Of a stretch of DNA of 64,000 nucleotides, positions 47,998 to 60,100 are shown in pieces. Source of the stretch: Owenia fusiformis (Eukaryota; Annelida; Polychaeta; Sabellida; Oweniidae); the NCBI GenBank assembly GCA_903813345.2, contig CAIIXF020000005.1, positions 29,083,375-29,147,374 on the forward strand. The letters run 5' to 3'. How positions within the stretch are numbered: the stretch's first letter is position 1; the number at the start of each line of letters is the position of its first letter. The notes below the pieces were generated by a model. That model had not been told where the DNA came from. It saw only the letters and a program-made list of their open reading frames with translations, and ran no database searches. A program made the translations under genes and the position numbers.

Positions 47998-49836
47998 ACA
48001 AGGCATTATCATGACAAAATGTCACCACCTAAAACAATTTGGTCAATTTAAAGCAAGTTGGAAAATACCTTTTGACCTTAAGAAGGTTTGATTTGAACTT
48101 CTTAGAACATGTAGATGATTTTGAAAAAAAATTCTTCAATTTGCAGCAAGTTGAAAAAATACCTCTTTGACTTTTTTTGACATTGAGAAGGTCATTGAAG
48201 GTCAAATGTCAAATGTAAAGTCAGATTTGAACTTCTGAGAACATGTAGATGATTTTGAAAAAAAAATTAGCCAATTTGAAGCAAGTTGAAAAAAGACCTT
48301 TTTGACCTTGAGAAGGTCATTGAAGGTCAAAGGTCAAATCTAAAGTCAGATTTGAACTTCTGAGAACATGTAGATGATTTTGAAAAAAAAATTAGTCAAT
48401 TTGAAGCAAGTTTAAAAAAGACCTTTTTGACCTTGAGAAGGTCATTGAAGGTCAAAGGTCAAATCTAAAGTCAGATTTGAACTTCTGAGAACTTGTAAAG
48501 TCAAATTTGAACTTCTTAGAACATGTAGATGATTTTGAAAAAAAAATTCTTCAATTTGCAGCAAGTTGAAAAAATACCTCTTTGACTTTTTTTGACATTG
48601 AGAAGGTCATTGAAGGTCAAATGTCAAATGTAAAGTCAGATTTGAAATTCTGAGAACATGTAGATGATTTTGAAAAAAAAATTTGGTCAATTTGAAGCAA
48701 GTTGAAAACAGACCTTTTTGACCTTTTTGACCTTGAGAAGGTCATCAAAGGTCAAATGTCAAATCTAAAGTCAGATTTGAATTTCTGAGAACATGTAGAT
48801 GATTTTGAAAAAAAAAATTAGTCAATTTGAAGCAAGTTGAAAAAAGACCTTTTTGACCTTTTTTGACCTTGAGAAGGTCATTGAAGGTCAAATGTCAAAT
48901 CTAAAGTCAAATCTAAAGTCATATTTGAATTTCTGAGAACATGTAGATTTTGAAAAAAAATTTAGTCAATTTGAAGCAAGATGAAAAAATACCTTTTTGA
49001 CCTTTTTTGACATTGAGAAGGTCATTGAAAGTCAAATGTCAAATCTAAAGTCAGATTTGAATTTCTGAGAACATGTAGATGATTTTGAAAAAAAAATTTA
49101 GTCAATTTGAAGCAAGTTGAAAAAAGACCTTTTTGACCTTTTTTGACTTTGAGAAGGTCATTGAAGGTCAAATCTTAAGTCAAATCTAAAGTCAGATTTG
49201 AATTTCTGAGAACACGTAGATGATTTTGAAAATTTTTTTTAGTCAATTTGAAGCAAGTTGAAAACAGACCTTTTTGACCTTTTTTGACCTTGAGAAGGTC
49301 ATTGAAGGTCAAATGTCAAATCTTAAGTCAGATTTGAATTTCTGAGAACACGTAGATGATTTAAGAAAAAAAATTTAGTCAATTTGAAGCAAGTTGAAAA
49401 CAGACCTTTTTGACCTTTTTTGACCTTGAGAAGGTCATTGAAGGTCAAATGTCAAATCTAACGTCAGATTTGAAGGTCAAATGTCAAATCTAAAGTCAAA
49501 TCTAAAGTCAGATTTGAATTTCTGAGAACATGTAGATGATTTTGAAAAAAAATTTAGTCAATGTGAAGCAAGTTGAAAAAAGACCTTTTTGACCTTGAGA
49601 AGGTCATTGAAGGTCAAATGTCAAATCTAAAGTCAGATTTGAACTTCTGAGAACATGTAGATGATTTAGAAAAAAATTGAAGTCAGTCTAAACAGTATTT
49701 GTTAAGTTATAGGAAGTTGTAAGAAATTGTTACAGACGCCGGACGCCGGACGCCAACCTCCAACCACCAACCACCAACCGCCGTCGCAAAAAAACGGAGA
49801 CCATAACAATATGTCACCACTTTTGGTGGTGACATA
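47998..49836 (+). mobile_element. Large hairpin-ended element 2
   Basis: A second full element directly after the first, separated by about 12 bases. Same start (aaggcattatcatgacaaaa), tandem core, GACGCCGG stretch and terminal hairpin. It may be a tandem duplication of the first, or an independent insertion. Confidence 0.85.
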
Positions 49837-49900
49837 AAAACACTTAATAACATGGTGACGGTTGTGCCAGGCATAAGTCTTGCAACAGATAGCATGTGAC

Positions 49901-50731
49901 TACTACTTTTTTCAAGGCCTGACTTCGTCGCTAACATGCTAAATATAAGAGTTAGCTGACGTTTGGGAGTCTGACTTACCTTCTAAAGGTAAGAACCCGA
50001 ATCTTAATGAAACCATATCACCTTTGTTGCGTCGATGATGATGCATAAACATAGCATTTGATAGAAATTAGTGTAAATGCTTTTCCTACTTTTTCATTTT
50101 TCATCAATGTTGACTTCCAGGAAGGCGTTGTAGTTATCACGAAATAACGCATTGACCCTTGAACTTTACTTTGTTGACGTGTCAACCAAGCATGTCTGGT
50201 GTGAAAATTAAAAGAATATTAAGCAATGTTCTACATCCGCCAAGCTAAGTGAAGTAGCCAATATTTAAAATTACCAATTTCAAGTGAAGTACGCAACGAA
50301 CGAAACTGTGTGATCTACAGTCCCACTATTTGTCTGAACGAAATACTACGTAGAAATATGAGCCGTCTGCTGTATTAGTCGATTAATAGAGTAAGACCTG
50401 TTGGTGATGCTTTATAATTTAGACCAAAACATTGAAGAACATACAAACCTGTAAATCGTGAGAACAACGAACAAATATTCGGTTTTCATATATTTTCGGT
50501 AATTTTTCGTATTGAAACTTCCGGAACTTACAAGGAAATCATTCATTTTCTCGGTCCATGATTTACCTCTTGGATGTTGTGGCAAATGCTCCATGGTTGA
50601 CGGAACAAAGGTGATATGGTTTCATTAAGATTCGGGTTCTAACCTTTAGAAGGTAAGTCAGACTCCCAAACGTCAGCTAACTCTTATATTTAGCATGTTA
50701 GCGACGAAGTCAGGCCTTGAAAAAAGTAGTA
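49901..50731. mobile_element. 831-bp element with 128-bp near-perfect inverted arms
   Basis: Arms 49901-50028 and 50604-50731 match through tactacttttttcaaggcc, gctaacatgctaaatataag, gtttgggagtctgacttacc and gaaaccatatcacctttgtt. Each arm holds the palindrome CTTACCTT-CTA-AAGGTAAG, that is a potential splice donor on both strands. The 575-base centre contains a minus-strand ATG at 50594 in an excellent start context. Confidence 0.88.
50532..50594 (-). other. Orphan minus-strand exon candidate
   Basis: CAACCATGG is an ideal start context. The frame reads MEHLPQHPRGKSWTEKMNDF plus L to a strong donor (CTT then GTAAGT); an earlier donor AGAG-GTAAAT follows codon 9. It could be an alternative 5' exon of LRRK, but joining it to the exon at 44531 meets a stop in every simple way except a weak acceptor at TATAG-CT just before the LRRK ATG. 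It may instead belong to the inverted-repeat element. Confidence 0.25.
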
Positions 50732-51540
50732 AAACCACTCATTTTCTTTTCTGCAGTTCGACACTTCTGAAATCTTGGCTTATATTTCAACCCATTCAAT
50801 TAAATCCACTTACATTGTGATCAAAACTGTTTATGCATGTGTTCAGATGTGACATTGTGTATGAATTTGCGTTAAATTTGCGCAGTTATGGGAAAATTGG
50901 TAAAGATATAAAACTTTTAAACTTTTGACCGGACTTCCTAAAAGTTTCTTCACGAGAACACTTGATAATTCAGAAGTAGCTATAGCGAAAGAAAGTAAGT
51001 TTGATTTCCACGAAATAAACCATTTTGTAAATCAATAACATTGTATCGTATATGAAAATGTGTAAGTATTTTATATTCATCAAACAATAACTTCTAAGAT
51101 TGAATACACACGTACATATCCATGAAATGGGGTGGGATTTATTTTCACATCCGGGTAATGGGTATGTTCTTATCTCCTTCATTGAAGAGCTCTTAGCAAC
51201 AAAATGAAAATGTTTGGAAAGAAATGTTGAGACGAAATTGAACATTTACCTGTTATGCAAGTCTCATATCAGAATAGTAACCAATAAAGGGAAGCCAAAC
51301 ATTTCATCAATTAAAATGAGGTAAGATATTAAAGGTAATTTTGTATTTTGGTAATAAAATCAATCATTGAATCAGTTCATTTTTCAAAAATTATTTTCTA
51401 AAAAATTGAACTTCAATTTGAATTTCATTTGAAGCAGAATAAATTAAGATTAGACTTTGATGATGGTGAAATTCCCTGCTACCTGGTTGGTCCATGTGAC
51501 TTATATATATTCTGTATTTACACACACTCTCAACTTAGCG
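50732..51540. other. Intergenic sequence, no gene recognised
   Basis: AT-rich DNA between the two inverted-repeat elements. The minus-strand open frame 50970-51245 shows no family I know. Confidence 0.5.
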
Positions 51541-53408
51541 GGGTTTGTGTAAAAAACTGGGTAACTGGGTAGCCGGGTGACCGGGTACTAGTGTTGTCGC
51601 GATGTGCCATAATCGTACATCGATGCATCGGCAATTTTCAGTAGTAAACATCGATGCACATCGCGATGTACATCGAGAAAAAGTTTGAGAAAAGTGCACT
51701 GAAATACCGAACGCTAATGCACTAAAATATCGAACAGAACAAATTAATAAGAGAACGCTGGTACATCCGGGAACATAGATTTTAGATTCATGGTTCATTT
51801 CGACTAGCTAAAACAGTTTTAAAGCGAAAGAATATCAGAAAACATTTGAAAATGAAATAAGACATGAAAAAAGGTAAGCAATTTGCGTCAAAATGAGATA
51901 AGAAAGGGCGATTTTTAGCAAATTAAAATTTTTTAAAAACATCGATGTTTTGTTTCAGACATCGATGCATCGCCAGAACCAGCTTTGGCGATGTATATCG
52001 CGATGTATCGATTAATCGCGACAACACTACCGGGTACCTAACAATCCTAGCAGGGTTGGGAATTTGATTTTTTTCATTGAATGGCCTAAAACATGCCACT
52101 GAAAATTCCAAGCAACTAACCACTTAGCTAGCCTCCAACTCAACGGACAAGCCATCCAAGCAATCAAGCAAAAAAAACAAATAACCAAGCAACAAACTAA
52201 TCTACCAATAAACCATGAACCAACCAGCAAAACAAATAATCATCACCCTGTCAATCACTTAGACAATAAAACAAGTAACCAACGTCGTACATCGTACGTT
52301 AATTGACAGATAAAAAACATTCAACTATTTAACATTCCAAGATACGTGCATATATCTTCCAGATTTGTTTAATATCTAGTAGAAATCGCCATCATAGGAA
52401 ACTGTCATCAACATCCTGTCAATCACTCACTCAAAGGCAATAAAGCATAGCAACTAACGTCATCTTACGTTAAATGACAGATAAACGGCAATTAATGTTT
52501 CAATATACGCGTATGCATACTCTCACATTTGTTTAGGATGGTTATCGATATGGCGAACTTTTTGAACACACGTTTCTCTTAAACCAGCCATCAAAACATT
52601 CTTAAAATTTTACACATGTCATTGTCAATTAATGGTTATCTTTTGAATGGTAACAATATCATTTTAAATAGATATTATATACTTTTCTCTATTTTGTTTT
52701 AGAAAACACATTGGACACTTCTTTTGTTCTTGGTACCATATGTTCGGAATGAAATGAAACATCTATCCGAACCTCATTGGAACAAAATTTATGTCTCTCA
52801 ATATTGTAATTACACAAAGGAAAGTTTGGTTGATTTAAAAAAATATCTTGTTAATGATATTAAAGGTTTATCTTAGTTTTTATCTATTTCGGGGGTTTTT
52901 GTTTTAATTTTTTGAATACTTTTTGTTAAATCAACCAAAATTTCCTTTGTACAACTATAATATTGGGAAGTCTAAGAAAATGTTGTAGGCTGAAAGATAT
53001 TTTATTTCATTCTCAAGAAATGGTAAAAAGGAACAAAAAACAATTGCACTAAAAAACAAAAAATGTTAACAAAAACAGTTATATAAAATATCTATTAATT
53101 ATTTTCGCATTAAATTGTTGTCAATCAGTCAACATTACATAAAAGACCCTGTTTTTTTACAGAATGTTTTCAATAATTGGTTTAAGAGAAAAACATTGTT
53201 GAATTCAGTTCTCCATATCGATACCAATCCTTTCTAGTAGAAATCTCCTCCTCTTATTTTGTTCGATTTACGGCCACGATAATAGGTTATATCGAAATAT
53301 GGACGTTATTTGACCAATACTGTAAGTTATGTAAGTTGGTAACCCTGCTAGGAACGTTAGGTACCCGGTCACCCGGTTATCTGGTCACCCGGTTTTTTAC
53401 ATAAACCC
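51541..53408. mobile_element. 1.87-kb inverted-repeat transposon with 9-bp target duplication
   Basis: Ends GGGTTTGTGTAAAAAACTGG and its inverse (..CCGGTTTTTTACATAAACCC), continuing with ccgggtgaccgggtacctaa and cctagcagggtt. AACTTAGCG flanks both sides (51532-51540, 53409-53417). A 9-base duplication suits a Mutator-like element, but there is no transposase, so the family is inferred only. The left arm is split by the hAT MITE at 51589-52029. Inner sequence has more inverted blocks (taaaccag.., catatcgata). Confidence 0.88.
51589..52029. mobile_element. hAT-type MITE, copy 2, inserted in another transposon's end
   Basis: Same ends as the copy at 43116. CCGGGTAC is duplicated on both sides (51581-51588, 52030-52037). 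The unbroken site is seen in the opposite arm of the host element near 53360. 441 bases. Confidence 0.93.
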
Positions 53409-54141
53409 AACTTAGCGTGGGATACAGAGTGGAAATGACATCACCGTTGGGATATGGTTCAGTATCCCACTGCCTGGCAGATCTCAATCCAGGATATGAC
53501 TGATACTGAAAAAATCAATTGTGATAAGATTACACAGACGCATGCTCATCTTTAGAGTTTCCTATAAATCAGGCTATGAATAACTGATTTAAATATCACG
53601 AAATGATGCTGTGATCATGGCAATTAGGATAAAAACACCCATCCGTGAAGAGAGCGAGTTGAAACATGCACACTGTTTTCATGAAACCAATATGGCAGAT
53701 GAAGAGTTGAAAGATTTTGTTTTTGAAGTGCCTTAAAAATAACCGAACAATCACTGCAGGATAAACAGCAATTTCCATTTCTGGAAATGTATGAGTACAA
53801 TGTTATTGAAAGAAGATCACTGAACACTACCCTAAAAAAGACACCCCTGTTAAATTATATATCTGCTTTATATGGGCTTATTAGCCTTCTGCAGATTATT
53901 TACATAGACCCGTATCCGATGGACCTGAATTTCATTTCAGGCTGAAATAAACGATCCTCTCATGTAACTACTTCACCTCTAAAGACCTTGTAGAGGAGAG
54001 ATATGCATGGGGGGGGGGAGTCACGAGGGCTTGAAACTGAAACTCAAAAGTTGACACATGTATTTGTGTTCTCTCTGCTTGCCCTTTGATTCAAATGTCT
54101 TCAATTGATTCTTTCTAGGCAGTGATATTTGCGTGAAGAAG

Positions 54142-57100
54142 ATGGATGAGGACAGATCCCAGGAGACAATTCTTTGGGATACGGAACTTGAGAAGTCCAT
54201 ACAAGGTACAGTAGTTTAGTCTAAACAACTAAACTAAAGATATATAAGATATATTGTGTAGTTTTTATCACATCTCTGATATCCAAAATGTAGTCTGATA
54301 CACCAGGCCCGTAGTCAGCTTTTGTCAATGAGGGGGTCACTGTTGAAAAAATTCCTGGGGGGTTCACATTTGACAATTTTGGCATAAATCACTTGAATAG
54401 TGCTCAGAATGGTCAAAAACTGCATTATTTTGAAAGAGTTTTTGTCCAAGGGGGGTGGGTGTTCGCTTGAACCCCCGACCCCCCTGGCTACGGGCTTGCA
54501 CACATGGAATTGCATATAATATTACTTCTTCAACTAATTTTCTTTCTTGAGTCGGTGCTAAATTGCATCAGATCAAATAGTATTCTGAATGATTTATTTT
54601 TAATCAGGTAAAAAGCCTGGTGCCAAATATGGTCCTGTTTCTGAACGTCTTCGTCACACTATTCCCGAAGAAAGGACATGTGCGATGTTCTGTGGGGGCA
54701 AGAAGTGTAAATACTGCCAGCCAAATGGGAAGTGGCCAGATGAACAAATGGACATAAAGGGACTATATTCTAACTGGTGAGTCATCAAAGTAACTATTTT
54801 TTCATAATTCTGTTTTTCCATGTTACAGCATTCAATGTCAGGTGTTTTGGTATTTTCAATATAGCATACAAAATGTATACAAAATAACCCACTGGTTTTT
54901 ATGTCATCTTTCGCTCTTTGAATCGGAACATTCGCAAATATGGAGCAAATATGTACTCAAAAAGGACTAAATTTGATTGGTCAGTATTTTCCCATAATGC
55001 ATTTTGTGTAGCTATTTGCTTGACTGAAAATTTGTTTTTATACCGCACGCTAAATAAAACAATGACACCATCGAAAGTATTCTTCTTTGTCATTGCTTTA
55101 ATAGTCCGTATACCGATTTTAATCAATAAAATTCGGAAACGAGTACTATAGATTTGCTTTCGAACCACTGAACAATTGACCTTCATATAATATGCTTCAT
55201 ATATTTTCAGGGTTACTGACAACATTCTAGCGATGTCTCGACCAAACACTGAGCTCATTGAGAAATACAACATTATTGAACAGTTCCACGAGTAAGTTAA
55301 CAGTTATAGATTTCTTATTTTGTTTTATGCTACATGTTCTTCCAACATGTTAATTTCACTAAATAAACACTAATCAATAGAATGATGTCAAATTTCCTTT
55401 AAGGTAAAATTATGTCATTTTCAGCATTTTGATACATACATGTATTATATGCAACCTTTTATTTTGATGGCTGTAAAATTTTTTCAAATAGCAGGAATTT
55501 GATGTTATTTTGATAATGTCCATGTAAAGTGCTTCTCACTCAGGATTTACTGTAAAATAACACTAGCACCATTCAATTAATTTTTATCGTAGCGATTTGT
55601 TGTTTTCAATTCAAATTATGTAGCACTTTTCATAAAGCAAGCTGTTGTTGAAATGGTTATTTTAACTGTTTCTCTTTTTCATATACTGTATTTCAATTCT
55701 ATGCTTGTTGATATTGTAGAAAAGGAATAAAGTCAATAATCAACGTTCAGAGACCAGGGGAACATTCAAGTTGCGGGAATCCCCTTGAAGAGCTAGGTTT
55801 CTCGTATAGACCACAGCAATTCATGGATAAAGATGGTAATGATACGTTTAGCATGACAGTTACAGTAAAACCTATCTAATCTGAACATCTCTAGGACCAA
55901 TCACATGTTTGGATCAGCAGGCGCTTTTTAACATTGAAGTCTGTGACGTATTCAAAAAATGGGACCAAGAAGACCAATTCACATTCAGGCAGTTCGAATT
56001 GGAGAGGTGTTAAGATATACAGGTTTTACTGTATTAAAATGTTGTTTGTTTAATGAATTTGAGCGTATTGCAAGTCTGCGTTACAAGTTGCATTTATAGC
56101 TAATTATTATGTAAGGAAATCAAGTTAGATAGGTTATAAATTGATATAAAATATAAATTCTTTCTGACTTGAATTTTTGATTATAATACAAGAATTGACC
56201 CCCATCATGCTTTTGCAATCTCCTTTTGACTGGCATAGACCAATTTGGTAATAATATTACTATAATGTTTATCCCCCGAGTAAATGTTTGTTCTGGAGAT
56301 CACAAAAATACTGGGAGCCAATCCTCCTTGTGCTTAATAATTCCTTTTTTGTCTAATTAAGAAGCAAAATATGAACTGGAGTTCCTCTATTGTTTAGATA
56401 ATTGTTTTATTTATGCTTATTGAATAAGGTTGTTTATAATTTATTGTTCATTTTTGCATTTCAGTTTTCTTTTACAATTTTGGTTGGTAAGTTTTACATT
56501 TTCTACTAACTTAATATACACTTGTTATTACTAAACATATTCTAAATATTAAGATGTGTCCTAATTAACAATGGGAAGTTATGATGGTCATACCTCAACA
56601 GATAACTAATTTCATTGAATGAATTATATGACATTGACCAACCAAGGGCAGTAATACTAAAATGATGGTACTCCCAAACCCAATTTACCCTATTGCTTTG
56701 TATCTATGTTAACTGTCCAATGGCGGTAATAGTATTGACTGTCAAATTGTGATTATTCTGACATGTTCCTGGGGTATGCTTACCCTATTGCTTCACGAGC
56801 ATGTTGAATAACCATGAGTTGAATACTGCAATTCTCCAGCACATTGATTAACTCTATTTCCCATGGCATATACTTGTATTCCAGGCAGGACTATGGTGTA
56901 GGATCTATATCCAACATACTGGACATGGTTAAAGTTATGCAGTTTGCTCTTTCTGAAGGAAAGGTGGCAATACATTGCCATGCAGGCCTAGGTGAGTAGA
57001 AAAAGTACATATAGATGGGTATGAATCCTACAGAGGGACTGCAGACTTGTTTAACATCTCAGGCCTAATACAAGTGACATAGACATTATTTCAACACACA

Positions 57101-60100
57101 CCACCTCCATTCTTTATTTATCCATTTCATCAGAATTTTTTAAACATGAGACACGTGGATTTGTATTTTATTCATACATAGCCTACATGTATGTGTTATG
57201 CTTATCTGGTAAATCCTATGTTTCCATAGAGAAAGCTATCATCCTTATCAAATGCAGGTCCAACACTCCAGCAATTCTATCATTCCAAGTAATATGTACA
57301 TATGTTGATTGAATTGTTTGATTTCATTTATAGGTGTGGTGTTGATTGGATGTTACTATTTTTGTTTCTGTGATTTTAGGCCGAACAGGTGTGTTGATTG
57401 GATGTTACTTGGTATTTGCCAATAGAATGGACCCAGGGGAGGCTGTTCATTACATTCGCTCAAAACGGTATGAAATTACAATTTTTAATTACCCGATGAT
57501 GTGGAACAAGTATTTATTTAGTGGAAAAGTGGTAAAAGCCAGAAAAGTCAACAAAAAACAATTTTAAAAACAAAAACAACTCCAACAAACAATAGACACA
57601 CCAACAGCATTAATCCACAAAATCATATGAAAAAAATCCAAAATAACTCATGTAATTGATATCCTTTATGAATTTAGAAAGCTACAATTTATGAATAAAT
57701 ATGAATTTTATACACATGTATACATGTAGATTATGTTCTGTTTGAAGCTTGCAATAACCAGTCTATGTGAAGTTATATTTATTTTTTGATATCTATTTCA
57801 GACCTGGTGCCATCCAAACTAGTGGTCAGATCACTTGCATTGAAGAATTTGCCCTCTACCTTAAACCCCTCAGAATAGTCTACTCTAACATGTAAGTTTT
57901 CATCAGTCATTTTGTTCTAAATCTTCATTTTGAAATATTGTGTTATTTAAAACCATTGAAAGTAAATCCTTTGAGAAATATGTAAATTACAGGGTGTTAA
58001 AAAAATATTGCCCACCCTCTTAATTTTACAAAGGCACCAGATTGACACCATGTATTTGCATATTCCTCAAAGGATATACTAATTTATTGTTAATTTATCA
58101 GTTACAATATGTACATGCGATCAAAAAAATCTTCTGATATGTACCCTACCAGAATTTATTTTTATCTGAAAATAAAAAATACTTTTATTATTTTCATCTT
58201 ATGACATACTGACTATACAAACTTTATATGTTGTAAATTGTACCTTGTATAGTGTAATATTCGATGCTATTGTAAAATCAAATTGTTTTTGTACCCTCCA
58301 TTTGTGCAGGCCTAAGTAAGTTGCATGTCATATTCAGTTTCCATAGCTTAGGTGGTTAATATAATGCGCATATCACAAGATAAATTAAGCTAATCTAAGA
58401 TAATATTCCTAGAAAATCTAGTACCCTACACAATTTTTTTTCACAAAAGGAGCATGTAGGTTATCGCAAACGATTCTAACTTGAATTATGAATATTTTCT
58501 GATCATGAACATGGGTGTATCTTTTAGATCCATTCTATATCTTCAAGAAAAGTATATATAGTGATAATTATCCCACCGAACGAAGTTCGAGGGGGATATA
58601 GGAAAGCCGTCCGTCCGTCCGTTCGTCTGCTGTCCGTCCGTCCGTCCGTCTGTTTGTCCAGGCGATAACTCAAATACCGTTTCACGGATTTGACTCAAAT
58701 TTAATAGGCTTATGCCTTATGGGTGTAGGACCTCTGCTCGAGAAGGAATTTTCAATATGGCCACTGAATTAAAAATGGCCGCCATTTTTCGTAAAAAATG
58801 TAATCTTTAATAACTCAAATACAAGTTGACGGATTTGGTTCAAATTTTATATGCTGATGCCTAAGGACAAAGGAGTTTCGCACAAAAAGAGATTTTCAAG
58901 ATGGCCGCTTAATTTCAAAATGGCGGCCAATTTTCGTAAAAATATGTAATCTTTGATAACTCAAATACCAGTGAACGGATTTGGTTCAAATTTCATATGA
59001 TGATGCTTAGGGACACAGTTGCTATGTTCGACAACAAATTTTCAAGATGGCCGCTTAATTTCAAAATGGCGGCAATTTTTCGTAAAAAACGTAATCTTTG
59101 ATAACTCAAATACTAGTGAACAGATTTGGTTGAAATTTTATATGATTATGCCTAGGGACACAGTAGCTCTGTTCAACAAATGATTTTCAAGATGGCTGCT
59201 GAATTTCAAGATGGCTGCCAATTTTCGTAAAAACGTAATCTTTGATAACTCATATACCAGTGAACGGATTTAGTTCAAATTTTATATGCTGATGCCTAGG
59301 GACAAAGGAGTTTCGCACAAAATGAGATTTTCAAGATGGCCACTTAATTTCAAAATGGCGGCCATTTTTCGTAAAAATATGTAATCTTTGATAACTCAAA
59401 TACCAGTGAACGGATTTGGTTCAAATTTTATATGATGATGCTTAGGGACACAGTAGCTATGTTCGACAAAAATATTTCAAGATGGCCGCTTAATTTCAAA
59501 ATGGCGGCAATTTTTCGTAAAAATGTAATCTTTGATAACTCAAATACCAGTGAACAGATTTGGTTCAAATTTTATATGATTATGCCTAGGGACACAGTAG
59601 CTCTGTTCAAGAAATAATTTTCAAGATGGCGGCCAATTTTCGTAAAAAACGTAATCTTTGATAACTCATATACCAGTGAACAGATTTGGTTCAAATTTTA
59701 TATGATGATGCCTAGTTCACAATAGTATAAACTAACTTTGTGCCAAATTTCATGCTTCTATCACAAAGTGCACAAACATTTTAACATTTACACTAGCTAT
59801 AATAAGCATAATATGTTTTGTTCGGTGGGATTTGCTACTCCGTGGAGTTGCTGTTTTTCTAGTTTAGTTTATCAGACCTAAGTGATATTAAAGGGGCAAT
59901 GGACCAATCAACATACTTTTTCAAAAATATTGAGCTAATTTTCACCAAAAATGCAACCTTTTATAATTTTATTGTTGAATGCATAATTAGAATGTGCTTT
60001 GAGACATGTTCGATTTCCTAAAGGAAAAGTTGATTGCTCCAGGGACTTTAAAGAAATTCAATTTGGATGACCAAAACGAACTGAAACCAATTGATAGCAT

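Larger units (their letters stand above)
44914..49892. repeat. 5-kb region bounded by a 53-bp perfect inverted repeat
   Basis: Arms 44914-44966 and 49840-49892 are exact reverse complements (ctatctgttgcaagacttat, gcctggcacaaccgtcacc..). Further inverted similarity occurs just inside (ggatcctgccat near 44980 against 46110). The interior holds a ~66-base tandem array at 45300-46120 and two hairpin-ended elements. This could be one large foldback element with others inserted. No transposase is seen. Confidence 0.8.

Noticed and set aside
53596-53827. Minus-strand frames upstream of PTPDC1
   Set aside because: Two overlapping frames with no family likeness or splice support.
57346-57567. 73-codon frame as a separate small gene
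   Set aside because: It is PTPDC1 exon 57380-57467 read into both flanking introns.
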